This document shows, piece by piece, positions 9,164-18,311 of a stretch of DNA of 63,247 nt; positions within the stretch are counted from its first letter, which is position 1; each line of letters opens with the position of its first letter. Source of the DNA: Xanthobacteraceae bacterium (GTDB lineage: Bacteria; Pseudomonadota; Alphaproteobacteria; Rhizobiales; Xanthobacteraceae); contig JAQGJU010000065.1 of NCBI GenBank assembly GCA_028290465.1, positions 1-63,247 of the forward strand, given 5' to 3'. The notes beneath the pieces are model-generated. The model was given only the letters and a program-made list of their open reading frames with translations, was not told the origin of the DNA and did not search any database. The translations under genes and the position numbers were made by a program.

Positions 9164-11248
9164 ATGGCCAAGACCGCCAAACCGTTGAAAAAGAAGCCCT
9201 CCGGCGACCTGTTCGCCGGACAGCCGGCCCCTCGCCGCGCCGCCGAGCCGGCCGCCAAACCCGCCGCCAAGTCGAGTTCCAACAGCTCAAGTTCCAGCAG
9301 CGCCGAGGACGCCTATACGGCCAAGGACATCGAAGTCCTGGAGGGCCTGGAGCCGGTACGTCGGCGGCCCGGCATGTATATCGGCGGCACCGACGAAAAA
9401 GCGCTGCATCACCTGTTCGCCGAAGTGATCGACAATTCGATGGATGAGGCCATTCAGGGCCACGCCAGCTTCATCGAAGTGGAGATGGAGGCGGACGGCT
9501 TCCTGTCGGTGACGGATAACGGACGCGGCATCCCGGTCGATCCGCACCCGAAATACCCCAAAAAATCGGCACTCGAAGTCATCATGACCACGCTGCATGC
9601 CGGCGGTAAATTCGACTCCAAGGTGTACGACACGTCCGGCGGTCTGCATGGCGTCGGCATCTCGGTCACCAATGCGTTGTCCGAACGCGTCGAAGTCGAA
9701 GTCTGGCGCGGACAGGAGCACTTTCGCCAAGTGTTCGAGCGCGGTCTTCCGAAATCCAAACTGGAAAATCTCGGGCGCGCGCCAAACAAGCGCGGCACCA
9801 AGGTACGATTCAGGCCGGACCCGCAGATCTTCGGCGCCAAGGCGGCCTTCAAGCCGCAGCGCATCTTCAAGATGGCGCGTTCCAAGGCCTACCTCTTCGC
9901 CGGCGTCGAAATCCGCTGGAAATGCGCGCCGGAACTGCTGCGCGGCGTCGACGACGTGCCGGAGCAGGACACCTTTCACTTCGAAAACGGGCTCAAGGAC
10001 TTTCTGGCGGCCGCGATCCACGGTGACACGCTGGTGCACCCCGACATCTTTTCCGGACGTTCCGGCAAGGTCGGCACCCACGGCGGTTGCGAATGGGCGG
10101 TGGCCTGGACGGCCGACGCCGACGGCTTCCTGTCGTCCTACTGCAACACCGTGCCGACCCCGGACGGCGGCACCCATGAATCGGGATTCCGTACCGCGCT
10201 GCTGCGCGGCCTGAAGGATCACGCTGAGCGCTCCGGCCAGGGCAAGCGCGGCGCGCTGATCACCAGCGAAGACGTGATGGCGGGGGCCGCCGGCATGCTG
10301 TCGGTGTTCATCCGCGAGCCGGAATTCCAAGGCCAGACCAAGGACCGTCTGGCGACCGCCGAAGCCCAGAAAATCGTCGAGCAAGCCGTCAAGGATTCCT
10401 GCGATCATTGGCTGGCCGGCAATCCGAACCAGGCCAACAGACTGCTGGAGTTCGTCACCGAACGCGCCGAGGAGCGCCTGCGCCGCCGTCAGGAAAAGGA
10501 AATCTCCCGCAAGACGGCGGTGAAGAAGCTCCGCCTGCCCGGCAAGCTCGCCGACTGCACCAATACCGGCGCGCAGGGCTCGGAAATCTTCATCGTCGAA
10601 GGCGACTCCGCCGGCGGTTCGGCCAAGCAGGCGCGCGACCGCGCCACCCAGGCGGTGCTGCCGCTGCGCGGCAAGATCCTCAACGTCGCGTCCGCCACCA
10701 AAGACAAGCTGATGCAGAACCAGCAATTGTCCGACCTGGTGCAGGCGCTGGGCTGCGGCACCGCCGCGCATTACCGTGAAGAGGACCTTCGCTACGAGAA
10801 GGTCGTCATCATGACCGACGCCGATGTCGACGGCGCCCATATCGCCTCACTGCTGATCACGTTCTTTTACCGGCAGATGCCGAAGCTGATCGACGAGGGC
10901 CACCTGTATCTGGCGGTGCCGCCGCTCTACCGGCTGACCCATGGCGCCAAGACGCTGTACGCGCGCAACGACGCGCACAAGGACGAGTTGCTGAAGAAGG
11001 AATTCCACGCCAACGCCAAGGTCGAGGTCGGCCGCTTCAAAGGCCTCGGCGAGATGATGGCGCACCAGCTCAAGGAAACCACCATGGACCGCAAGAAGCG
11101 CACGCTGCTGCGGGTCATGCTGCTGACCGAGGACCGCGAGGGTACGGCGGACTCGGTCGAGCGGCTGATGGGCACCAAGGCCGACTCCCGCTTCGCCTTC
11201 ATCACCGAGAAGGCCGAGTTCGCGGCCGAGGAATTGCTGGACGTTTAA
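9164..11248 (+). CDS. parE: DNA topoisomerase IV subunit B
   Basis: 694 residues. After a basic, serine-rich leader of about 45 residues (SSSNSSSSSS), the GHKL ATPase domain starts with LEGLEPVRRRPGMYIGG and contains EVIDNSMDEA and GLHGVGISVTNALS. The TOPRIM domain shows EGDSAGGSAKQARDR and the metal-binding TDADVDGAHI. The region before TOPRIM and the short C-terminus fit ParE rather than GyrB, as does the sequence RFKGLGEM. With ParC it decatenates daughter chromosomes. It lies alone, divergent from the AI-2E gene; the ATG at 9164 opens with MAKTAKPLKKK. Confidence 0.95.
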   Translation: MAKTAKPLKKKPSGDLFAGQPAPRRAAEPAAKPAAKSSSNSSSSSSAEDAYTAKDIEVLEGLEPVRRRPGMYIGGTDEKALHHLFAEVIDNSMDEAIQGHASFIEVEMEADGFLSVTDNGRGIPVDPHPKYPKKSALEVIMTTLHAGGKFDSKVYDTSGGLHGVGISVTNALSERVEVEVWRGQEHFRQVFERGLPKSKLENLGRAPNKRGTKVRFRPDPQIFGAKAAFKPQRIFKMARSKAYLFAGVEIRWKCAPELLRGVDDVPEQDTFHFENGLKDFLAAAIHGDTLVHPDIFSGRSGKVGTHGGCEWAVAWTADADGFLSSYCNTVPTPDGGTHESGFRTALLRGLKDHAERSGQGKRGALITSEDVMAGAAGMLSVFIREPEFQGQTKDRLATAEAQKIVEQAVKDSCDHWLAGNPNQANRLLEFVTERAEERLRRRQEKEISRKTAVKKLRLPGKLADCTNTGAQGSEIFIVEGDSAGGSAKQARDRATQAVLPLRGKILNVASATKDKLMQNQQLSDLVQALGCGTAAHYREEDLRYEKVVIMTDADVDGAHIASLLITFFYRQMPKLIDEGHLYLAVPPLYRLTHGAKTLYARNDAHKDELLKKEFHANAKVEVGRFKGLGEMMAHQLKETTMDRKKRTLLRVMLLTEDREGTADSVERLMGTKADSRFAFITEKAEFAAEELLDV

Positions 11249-11498
11249 GGGCGGGCGACTTTCCGGCAGACCGCCCTGCCCTTCAGGCAGGACCCGTAGC
11301 TCAGGAAACCGCGCTGCGCCATATGGTACATCTTTTAGTCGCACATCCTTGCAATGGGCCCGATAGTAGCCTTTATTTCAGCGCGCCCCATCGGTTCTTC
11401 CTTCGCAGTGCGGCACGGCGAAGCACCCGATGGCCCACGATCCCTGAGCCCGGCCGGACCGGCCGGCATTCAGCACCTACCCGCGATATGGGCTCAAA

Positions 11499-12038
11499 TT
11501 GAACGGATTGCTGAAATTTAGCAGTGCGATCGACTGGCTGAATGAGAAGTTCGGCGTGATCGCCACGTGGCTGGTGTTGTTCGCGTGCCTGATCAGCGCC
11601 GGCAATGCGACGAGCCGCTACCTTTTCAGCGAGAGCTCGAACGGCTGGCTGGAAATCCAGTGGTACATGTTCGGCGGCATGGTGCTGCTCGGCGCCCCGT
11701 ATACGCTACAGCGCAACGAACATGTCCGGGTCGATCTAGTCTACGGCATGGTGTCGGAACGCACCCAGATCTGGATCGATATCGTGGGCGGCATCCTGTT
11801 CCTGCTGCCGATCTGCGTGCTGCTGACGTACTTCACCTGGCCGTGGTTCGTTGAATCCTGGCGCCTCAATGAAAGTTCGTCGAACGCCGGCGGTCTGCTG
11901 CGCTGGCCGATCAAGCTGTTGCTGCCGGTCGGCTTCGCCTTGATGGCTCTGCAAGGTGTCTCCGAGATTATCAAGCGCATCGCCGCGCTGGAACATGTCA
12001 TCGACGCCCATTTTGAATACGAAAAGCCGCTGCAATGA
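11499..12038 (+). CDS. TRAP transporter small permease (DctQ-like)
   Basis: 179 residues, TTG start (the nearby ATG at 11487 runs into a stop after four codons). Four transmembrane helices are visible, for example FGVIATWLVLFACLISAG, QWYMFGGMVLLGAPYTL and IDIVGGILFLLPICVLL, and NATSRYLF(S) plus QRNEHVRVDL are typical DctQ positions. It forms the membrane complex with DctM, whose ATG overlaps its stop codon (ATGA at 12035-12038), implying translational coupling. TRAP transporters are Na+-driven uptake systems for carboxylates, sialate and others. No DctP binding protein is next to it. Confidence 0.9.
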   Translation: MNGLLKFSSAIDWLNEKFGVIATWLVLFACLISAGNATSRYLFSESSNGWLEIQWYMFGGMVLLGAPYTLQRNEHVRVDLVYGMVSERTQIWIDIVGGILFLLPICVLLTYFTWPWFVESWRLNESSSNAGGLLRWPIKLLLPVGFALMALQGVSEIIKRIAALEHVIDAHFEYEKPLQ

Positions 12039-13438
12039 GTTTCATCAGGGACAACATGGCGCCCCTGATGTTCGTGGGCATGATCCTCTTCATGCTCATC
12101 GGCTATCCGGCGGCCTTCTCGCTCGCCGCGACCGGCCTGTTCTTCGGTTTTATCGGCATTGAATTCGGCCTGATCCGTCCCGACTTTCTCGGCAACCTGA
12201 CCTATCAGCTGTTCGGCATCATTTCGAACGACCTGCTGCTGGCGATTCCGTTCTTCACCTTCATGGGCGCGATCCTGGAGCGCTGCGGGCTCGCCGAGGA
12301 TCTGCTGGATTCGATCGGCCAGTTGTTCGGACCGGTGCGCGGCGGCCTGTCGTATGCTGTCATTTTTGTCGGCGCCATCCTGGGCGCGATTACCGGTACG
12401 GTGGCGGCCTCGGTGATCGCGATGGGCGTGATCTCGATGACCCCGATGCTGCGCTATGGATACTCGACCCGGCACACCATGGGCGTGATCGCGGCGTCCG
12501 GCACCATCACCCAGCTCATCCCGCCGTCGCTGGTGCTGGTCGTCCTGGCCGATCAACTCGGCAAATCGGTCGGCGACATGTATGCCGGTGCCATCGGGCC
12601 GAGCATTATACAGGTCGCGCTATTCTGTATCTGGGTGCTGATCGTCAGCTTCGTCTGGCCGAACGATGTGCCGGCGCTGCCGCGCGAAGCGCGCACGCTG
12701 CACGGCTGGGCACTGTGGAAGAAATGCCTGCGCGGCATCATTCCATCGCTTGGCCTGATCTTCCTGGTGCTCGGCACGATTTTCATGGGTCTCGCGACGC
12801 CGACCGAAGCCGGCGCGATGGGCGTCGTCGGCGCTATCGCGCTCGCCGCCTTCAGTCGCACCCTGACGTGGCCGCTGCTCTATCAAGGCATGGCCACGAC
12901 AATGCGGATCACCGCCATGGTGGTCTTCATCCTGATCGGCGCCCGGGTGTTCAGTCTGGTGTTCCAGGGCGTCGGCGGCAAAGTCTGGATCGAGGAACTG
13001 CTGACCGCGCTGCCGGGCGGACAGGTTGGCTTCCTGGTCTTCGTCAACGCTTTCATTTTCATCGTGGCGTTCTTCCTGGATTTCTTCGAGATCGCCTTCA
13101 TCATCATTCCGCTGCTGGTACCGGCCGCGGTAAAGCTCGATATCGATCTGATCTGGTTCGGCGTGCTGATCTGCGCCAACATCCAGACCAGCTTCATGCA
13201 TCCGCCGTTCGGTTTCGCACTGTTCTACCTGCGGGGCATCGCACCGAAATCGATCAAGACCTCGGAAATTTATTGGGGCGCGATACCGTGGGTATTCCTG
13301 CAGGTGATCCTGGTGGCGATCGTGATTATCTGGCCGCGCTCGGTTACCTATTGGATCGACCGCGGAACCAGTGTCGATCCATCGAAGATCGACATTCAAA
13401 TCGAGCAACCGGATTTGCCGCCACTTAATTTGAAGTAG
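12035..13438 (+). CDS. TRAP transporter large permease (DctM-like)
   Basis: 467 residues with about twelve hydrophobic helices. Family landmarks are AIPFFTFMGAILERCGLAED, GAILGAITGTVAASVIAMG, GVIAASGTITQLIPPSL and PTEAGAMGVVGAI. This is the ion-coupled transport subunit of a TRAP system, working with the overlapping small subunit. The C-terminus is extended and polar (DPSKIDIQIEQPDLPP). The transcript appears to end in the palindromic repeat just downstream, with no DctP reading frame on either side, so the cognate binding protein must be encoded elsewhere. Substrate is unknown. Confidence 0.94.
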   Translation: MSFIRDNMAPLMFVGMILFMLIGYPAAFSLAATGLFFGFIGIEFGLIRPDFLGNLTYQLFGIISNDLLLAIPFFTFMGAILERCGLAEDLLDSIGQLFGPVRGGLSYAVIFVGAILGAITGTVAASVIAMGVISMTPMLRYGYSTRHTMGVIAASGTITQLIPPSLVLVVLADQLGKSVGDMYAGAIGPSIIQVALFCIWVLIVSFVWPNDVPALPREARTLHGWALWKKCLRGIIPSLGLIFLVLGTIFMGLATPTEAGAMGVVGAIALAAFSRTLTWPLLYQGMATTMRITAMVVFILIGARVFSLVFQGVGGKVWIEELLTALPGGQVGFLVFVNAFIFIVAFFLDFFEIAFIIIPLLVPAAVKLDIDLIWFGVLICANIQTSFMHPPFGFALFYLRGIAPKSIKTSEIYWGAIPWVFLQVILVAIVIIWPRSVTYWIDRGTSVDPSKIDIQIEQPDLPPLNLK

Positions 13439-13480
13439 CGACTGGAAATATGCTGCGGGCAGCGGCGCATCCCAGCTTCT

Positions 13481-13580
13481 AGAGCGCGATGCGCTTGAGT
13501 TGAATCGCCATCGCGCTCTAGTCTTTTGTTTGAGCATGATCTTTTCGGAAAACCGGTATCCACTTTTCCGGATCATGCTC
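13481..13580. repeat. Interspersed palindromic element (two hairpins)
   Basis: First hairpin: AGAGCGCGATG (13481-13491) with CATCGCGCTCT (13509-13519). Second: GAGCATGATC (13532-13541) with GATCATGCTC (13571-13580), enclosing CTTTTCGGAAAACCGGTATC. The second module recurs, with variations, at 40910-40959 and 55785-55835. It follows dctM and precedes a secreted-protein gene. This type of element is common in Bradyrhizobium-like genomes. Confidence 0.85.
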
Positions 13581-13599
13581 TAATGGAAGGGTGGCCCCG

Positions 13600-14190
13600 A
13601 TGATCCGTCGCCGGTTGCACGCCCTCACTTTGTTAGCAGCCTTCTCGACCGCCGCGATCGCGCAAGATTCCGTACCGAACGCCGCGCATCGCGCCTTTCC
13701 CGAAGGCAGCGATTTCTGCTTTGCCCGCGCCTATGACGTCAAGCATCTGGCCGCGCATCCGCGCCAGATCGTAACGTCGCTGCAGATCATGGGCCGCAAT
13801 GCCTGGCTGGCTGATCCCGTCAGCGGCAGTGTCCATGCAACGCTGGTTGCCCAGTTCCGTGACAGGGCCAAATCGCTGGTGATGCACGGCGCATGCTGGC
13901 GCGGTGACGAGGCCGAAAAGCTACAGTGTAAGTTCGTGCCGAAAGGAAACCCGGACATTCTGGAGATCGGCATCCAGGGCACACTGCCGAAGCCCGACGT
14001 CTTACGCGCCGAGATCGGCGGCGACTGGAAGACCGTGCGGCGTGGTCTGGAGCCCACCTATTACGATGGGGTCACGACCGACGATACGACATTCCTGCTC
14101 AACCGCCGCCCGGCCTCGGCTTGCGCCTTTCCAGCGGGCTTTTGGACCGCGAAGGGACCGACCAAGAAATTTATGGAGCAGGTGCCGTAA
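13600..14190 (+). CDS. Secreted hypothetical protein
   Basis: 196 residues. The ATG at 13600 is preferred over a GTG at 13591 because GGAAGGG lies 7 nt before the ATG and overlaps the GTG. A signal peptide is evident (MIRRRLHALTLLAAFSTAAI, cleavage near AIAQDS). The mature part has four cysteines (SDFCFARAYD, HGACWRGDEA, KLQCKFVP, ASACAFP), which could form two periplasmic disulfides. No known family is recognised. The next gene is convergent and 20 bp away. The upstream DNA is the palindromic element, so it probably has its own promoter. Function unknown. Confidence 0.72.
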   Translation: MIRRRLHALTLLAAFSTAAIAQDSVPNAAHRAFPEGSDFCFARAYDVKHLAAHPRQIVTSLQIMGRNAWLADPVSGSVHATLVAQFRDRAKSLVMHGACWRGDEAEKLQCKFVPKGNPDILEIGIQGTLPKPDVLRAEIGGDWKTVRRGLEPTYYDGVTTDDTTFLLNRRPASACAFPAGFWTAKGPTKKFMEQVP

Positions 14191-14210
14191 TCTTTTTGGC
14201 TCGTGTCGAC

Positions 14211-14707
14211 TCAGCCCGGCCAGCCATAGCGCGGCACCTGCGCCAGATACTGATGATAGTCCTCGCCGAACTTGGCCGCGAGATATTGCTCCTCGCGCAG
14301 CACCACGCCGCGATGCAGGACAATCGCCGCTGGCGCCAGCAGCACCAGCGTCCAGTCGGATGCCAGCGCGATGGCGAGGCCTGCCGCGATCAGGATCATC
14401 CCGACATACATCGGATTGCGCAGATGACCGTAAATCTCATGTGTCGCGAGAACGAGTGTCGGTTGCCACGGAAAGGCATTGGTCCCAAGCCGATGGAATT
14501 GATGGCCGCAAGGCCAATCAGGCCCAATCCGGCAGCGATCAACAGCACGCCAACAACGATGCGCGTCGTGGTGCCGAACAGCACCGTCAGCACATAGGCC
14601 GGCACCAGCCAGTCGAGCGCCAGCCCGACGACCAATGCCGCCGCGATAATCAGCGGCGGCGGCGCGATCACGCCCGGATGGTCGTCGGCCGGCTTAACAT
14701 TAGCCAA
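14211..14707 (-). pseudogene. Isoprenylcysteine carboxyl methyltransferase (ICMT)-family protein, frameshifted
   Basis: Reading from the ATG at 14707, the frame gives MANVKPADDHPGVIAPPP and two membrane helices (LIIAAALVVGLALDWLVP, VVGVLLIAAGLGLIGLA), then loses homology after AAINS and stops near 14396. In a second frame the family's C-terminal half is intact: RLGTNAFPWQPTL, THEIYGHLRNPMYVG, then FGEDYHQYLAQVPRYGWPG to the stop at 14211. One missing base around 14495-14506 explains both halves. ICMT-like membrane methyltransferases (PEMT/ICMT fold) methylate lipids or small molecules using SAM. Either a real pseudogene or a sequencing error. It starts 3 bp after the stop of the Bug-protein gene, so the two are an operon. 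Confidence 0.8.
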
Positions 14708-14710
14708 GTG

Positions 14711-15721
14711 TTACTCCTCGAACTTCAGATTCGCGGCCTTCACCACGTCGCCGAATTTCTGAATGTCGCTTTCGATGCGTTTGGTGAAATCCTTGCCGGA
14801 CATGCCGCTGGGCGTCGTGGCCATCGCTTTGAGCTTGTCGGCGACGTCCGGCATCAGGATGATCTTGCGCAATTCGGCTTCGAGCTTGGCCGCGATGTCG
14901 GGCGGCGTGCCGGTGGCGACGAACAGCCCACTCCACAGCGTGACGTCGACTTCCGGATATCCGACCTCGGTCATGCTCGGCACGTCCGGCAGTTCGGAGG
15001 AGCGCTCCGAGCCGGTGACCGCGAGAGCCCGCACCTGTCCGCCCTTGACCAACGGCACGGCCGGCGGGCCGTCCGAGATGGTCAGCAGCGTCTGGCCGCC
15101 GGCGACGCTGAGCATGGATTCATTGCTGCTTTTGTACGGGATGGCGGTGCCCGGCATGCCGGTCTTCAGCTTCAGCAATTCGGTCGTGATGGAAAAGGCC
15201 GGCGATGAGGTCGCGTAGTTCGCCTTGTCCGGATTGGCCTTCGCCCAAGCCACCAGTTCCTTCACGTCCTTTGCCGGATGATCCTTCGGCACCGCCAGGA
15301 TCAGTGGGAACGACGCGATCATGGTCAACGGAATGAAGCTCTTGGTCGGGTGATAGCCGAGCTTCGGATAAATCGCGGCGGCGATCGACATCTGGCCAAT
15401 GGCGCCGACCAGGACGGTGTAGCCGTCGGCCGGCTGCTTGGCGACGTAGTCGGACGAGATCCGACCGCCGGCGCCAGCCCTGTTCTCGACGATCACCGTC
15501 TGCTTCAGGACCTCGGACATCTTGTTGGCAACCACACGGGCGAACAGGTCATTGCCGCCGCCCGCCGCGAAGCCCACAACCACGCGAATCGCCCGGTTGG
15601 GATAGTCGGTGGCGCCTTGCGCGGCCACCTGGGTCGCCCCCAATCCTGACAGCGTTGAGCCCAGCAACAGCACCGCCATCGGCGTACCCGTCGCCATTCG
15701 CCAAAAACGTGTCCTGGACAT
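14711..15721 (-). CDS. Tripartite tricarboxylate transporter (Bug/TctC family) substrate-binding protein
   Basis: 336 residues with a signal peptide (PMAVLLLGSTLSGLGATQ to VAAQ) and the strong RBS GGGGAGAGACA before ATG. The mature start YPNRAIRVVVGFAAGGGNDL is the classic Bug signature (YPxrpIrlvVPfaaGG), and IENRAGAGGRI is the second conserved loop. Bug proteins are periplasmic carboxylate-type binding proteins; most genomes of this group hold many orphans without TctAB permeases, as here. The next gene is the frameshifted ICMT-like frame, 3 bp downstream. The ligand is unknown. It is unlikely to serve the TRAP permeases at 11.5-13.4 kb, because Bug and DctP belong to different families. 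Confidence 0.92.
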   Translation of the reverse strand: MSRTRFWRMATGTPMAVLLLGSTLSGLGATQVAAQGATDYPNRAIRVVVGFAAGGGNDLFARVVANKMSEVLKQTVIVENRAGAGGRISSDYVAKQPADGYTVLVGAIGQMSIAAAIYPKLGYHPTKSFIPLTMIASFPLILAVPKDHPAKDVKELVAWAKANPDKANYATSSPAFSITTELLKLKTGMPGTAIPYKSSNESMLSVAGGQTLLTISDGPPAVPLVKGGQVRALAVTGSERSSELPDVPSMTEVGYPEVDVTLWSGLFVATGTPPDIAAKLEAELRKIILMPDVADKLKAMATTPSGMSGKDFTKRIESDIQKFGDVVKAANLKFEE

Positions 15722-15878
15722 TGTCTCTCCCCTGCGTTCGACCGGGCCTGAGGCAGGCCGGTGGCGGGTTAGTCCCGCGTTGGGGAGAGCTTAGATCATT
15801 TTTGAAAGGAACAGGAAAACGGTTCGCGCGGCACTTTGGCCGTTCACGGCCCACTTTCGCGGTGCGAAACGCTAGCGT

Positions 15879-16808
15879 TCAGCGCGAGCGGCGGTTGATT
15901 TCCGGCGGCATTGCCGAGAATTGCTGGTCGACCGATCGCATCCGCCGCACACTGGCCCGGAGCCAGGTGTTGTTGGGGGCACGCTGTACGGCCTGCTCGT
16001 AGTCGCGCAATGCCGCATCGGTGCTGCCGAGCCGCTCATACGCAAAGCCGCGCCATGTCAGCGCGTTCGCGTGAGTCGGCTCCATCTCGAGCGCCGCGTC
16101 GAGGTCGCGCACCGCGTCCGCGTATTCGCCGATATCGAGAAGCGCATAACCGCGCCCCAACAGCGCGAAGAACCTGTCTTCCCGCGCCAGACTTGACGCC
16201 AGTGCGCGATCGTAGTCGGGACGCGCTTCGTTGAGCCGTCCGAGCCAGACCAGAGCCTCGGCGCGCGACAGATAGCGCCGCCCATCCTTTGGATCGAGCT
16301 TGATGGCCTCGTTATACATTTCAATCGCGGCGTTGAAATTCTTCATGTTCGCCATGACGCGGCCGGCGCCATAGCGAAACGTCGAATTGTTCGGTTCCAG
16401 CCGCGAGCCGGCCACGAAGTCGCCCAGCGCGTCACCATAGCGTCTCGATCGGATGTAAAAATATCCACGATCGCTATAAGACGACGCATCGACCGGCTCG
16501 ATGTTGGTAGCCGCTGTAAAATCAGCCTCGGCTTTATCTAATTCGCCGGCGGTTTCGTACATCGTCGCGCGCTGCTGATAGGCGTCACGCAGCTTGTCGC
16601 GCGCCTCCTTGTCGTCCGCGTTAGGCTGCAGTTTCGCGATCAGATCATCATATTTACGCTGCATCTCGGCGCGCGGACCGACGACCGGCTTCTCAGCCGG
16701 CGTATCGGCAGGCGCCGGCTTCGCCGCCGCGGACGCGGCGGCTCCGGTCGCGGACAGCGCGACAAGCAGCACGCCAGCGATCAGGCCGGGAATGTTGAAA
16801 TAGGACAC
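15879..16808 (-). CDS. Exported tetratricopeptide-repeat protein
   Basis: 309 residues from a GTG at 16808. The start MSYFNIPGLIAGVLLVALSA is a signal peptide or anchor, followed by an Ala/Pro-rich linker to about residue 40. From about residue 75 to 290 there are consecutive TPR units, such as ATMYETAGELDKAEADFTAA, RGYFYIRSRRYGDALGDFVA, FNAAIEMYNEAIKLDPKDGR and GFAYERLGSTDAALRDYEQA. TPRs mediate protein-protein contacts; the signal suggests a periplasmic scaffold. No enzymatic domain is visible. It is unrelated in arrangement to the TPR-caspase protein at the far end of the window, though both carry similar units. Confidence 0.8.
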   Translation of the reverse strand: MSYFNIPGLIAGVLLVALSATGAAASAAAKPAPADTPAEKPVVGPRAEMQRKYDDLIAKLQPNADDKEARDKLRDAYQQRATMYETAGELDKAEADFTAATNIEPVDASSYSDRGYFYIRSRRYGDALGDFVAGSRLEPNNSTFRYGAGRVMANMKNFNAAIEMYNEAIKLDPKDGRRYLSRAEALVWLGRLNEARPDYDRALASSLAREDRFFALLGRGYALLDIGEYADAVRDLDAALEMEPTHANALTWRGFAYERLGSTDAALRDYEQAVQRAPNNTWLRASVRRMRSVDQQFSAMPPEINRRSR

Positions 16809-16987
16809 TCGGGGACCCGTGGTTGTTCCAACAGCAACGATCAGGGAACCACAAAGCCATGAGCATTGTACTACGATAAAAGGTCGAATTAGCGACGGAT
16901 CGACACACCGGGCGCAAACGCTTTGGTAACCATGGCCGCCACGGGCACAGCAAACCGCGGCAGATCACGCTCGAAAGCGCGTTCAGC

Positions 16988-17009
16988 AAAAGTGGACACC
17001 GGTTTTGCG
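16988..17009. repeat. Short dispersed repeat (AAAAGTGGACACCGG module)
   Basis: The 22-bp stretch at 16988-17009, containing AAAAGTGGACACCGGTTTTG, is identical to 22559-22580. It sits immediately 3' of pobA and ends 7 bp before its stop codon on the plus-strand coordinate. It is a shorter relative of the CTTTT..AACCGG core of the larger palindromic elements. Confidence 0.75.
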
Positions 17010-17015
17010 TCCACT

Positions 17016-18185
17016 CTAACGTCCATCCATCGGCAGGCCGACATAGTTCTCGGCTAGGCTCTTCGCCGCCGCTTCCGAACTGGTGACATAATCCAGCTCG
17101 GCGAGCCGGCGGCGCCGGTCGAACGGATTGTCATCCGGGAACAGGTGCATCATCTGGGTCATCCACCAGGAGAACCGCTGCGCCTTCCAGATCCGCCGCA
17201 GGCAGGTCGCCGAATAGGCTTCCAGCAACGCATCATCGCCTGACCGGTAGAACGCGGTCATCGCCCGCGACAGCACCAGCACGTCGGCGAAGGCGAGGTT
17301 CATACCCTTGGCACCGGTCGGCGGCACGATATGCGCGGCGTCGCCGGTCAGGAACAGCCGGCCGTACTGCATCGGCTCGACCACGAAACTGCGCATCGGC
17401 GTGACGCTCTTTTGCAGGATTTCGCCCTCGGCCAGCGGGCGCATGCCGCCCATCCGCCGGTTCAACTCGTCCCAGATCCGCGCATCGGACCAATTGGCGA
17501 TGTCTTCGTCATGCGCGCATTGCAGATAGGACCGCGCCAGCGTGGCCGACCGCATGGTGAATAGTGCAAAGCCGCGATCGTGATACGAGTAGATCAGTTC
17601 CTCGTCGGGCGGCGGCGCCGCCGCCAGAATGCCGAGCCATCCGAACGGATATTCCCGCTCGAACACGCTGAGCACGCCGTCCGGGATGCTCGGGCGGCAG
17701 ATGCCGTGGAAGCCGTCGCAGCCGCCGATAAAATCGCAATCGATTTCCTTGGCCTGCCCGTCATGCGTGAAGCGGATTTTCGGACGCCCGGCAATATCGT
17801 GCACGCTGGCGTCGGAGACTTCGAACAGCAGCGGCGCGCCGCTTTCCAAGCGTTGCGCCACCATGTCTTTGACGACCTCCTGCTGGCCGTAAATGGTGAC
17901 CCGCTTGTCGACCAGCGTCTTGAAGTCGATGTGATGCAGCGACCCGTTGATGCCGAGCTTGATGCCGTGATGGACGAGGCCCTCGCGGTTCAGGCGGGCG
18001 CCGAGGCCGATCTCGGTCAGCATATCGGCGGCCCAGTCCTCGATCAGGCCGGCCCGGATGCGGTTTTCGATGTAGTCGCGGCTGCGGTTCTCGATGATGA
18101 TCGAGTCGATGCCCTGCAATTGCAGCAGCCGCGCCAGCATCAGGCCGGCCGGCCCGGCCCCGATAATCCCGACTTGCGTACGCAT
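17016..18185 (-). CDS. pobA: 4-hydroxybenzoate 3-monooxygenase
   Basis: 389 residues, the usual PobA length. FAD-binding motifs are IGAGPAGLMLARLL at the N-terminus, GCDGFHGICR in the middle (the DG motif) and GDAAHIVPPTGAKGMNLA near residue 285. ENRSRDYIENRIRAGLIE and the C-terminal DYVTSSEAAAKSLAENYVGL are characteristic of PobA. It hydroxylates 4-hydroxybenzoate to protocatechuate with NADPH and O2, feeding the beta-ketoadipate pathway. No pobR or pca genes are next to it, so it is a stand-alone locus here. With the HpaBC-like pair at the window start it indicates phenolic-compound catabolism. Confidence 0.95.
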   Translation of the reverse strand: MRTQVGIIGAGPAGLMLARLLQLQGIDSIIIENRSRDYIENRIRAGLIEDWAADMLTEIGLGARLNREGLVHHGIKLGINGSLHHIDFKTLVDKRVTIYGQQEVVKDMVAQRLESGAPLLFEVSDASVHDIAGRPKIRFTHDGQAKEIDCDFIGGCDGFHGICRPSIPDGVLSVFEREYPFGWLGILAAAPPPDEELIYSYHDRGFALFTMRSATLARSYLQCAHDEDIANWSDARIWDELNRRMGGMRPLAEGEILQKSVTPMRSFVVEPMQYGRLFLTGDAAHIVPPTGAKGMNLAFADVLVLSRAMTAFYRSGDDALLEAYSATCLRRIWKAQRFSWWMTQMMHLFPDDNPFDRRRRLAELDYVTSSEAAAKSLAENYVGLPMDGR

Positions 18186-18311
18186 CCTCGTCCCCCGGTC
18201 ACGACCTTTTCACACCCTATAGGCGGGCGGGCGCGGAGCCGCAAAGGGACGATTGCCGGAAAGGCTTGGACAATTAGGGCGAGACTAGGACAGCGGAAGA
18301 GGCTTGAGCGC

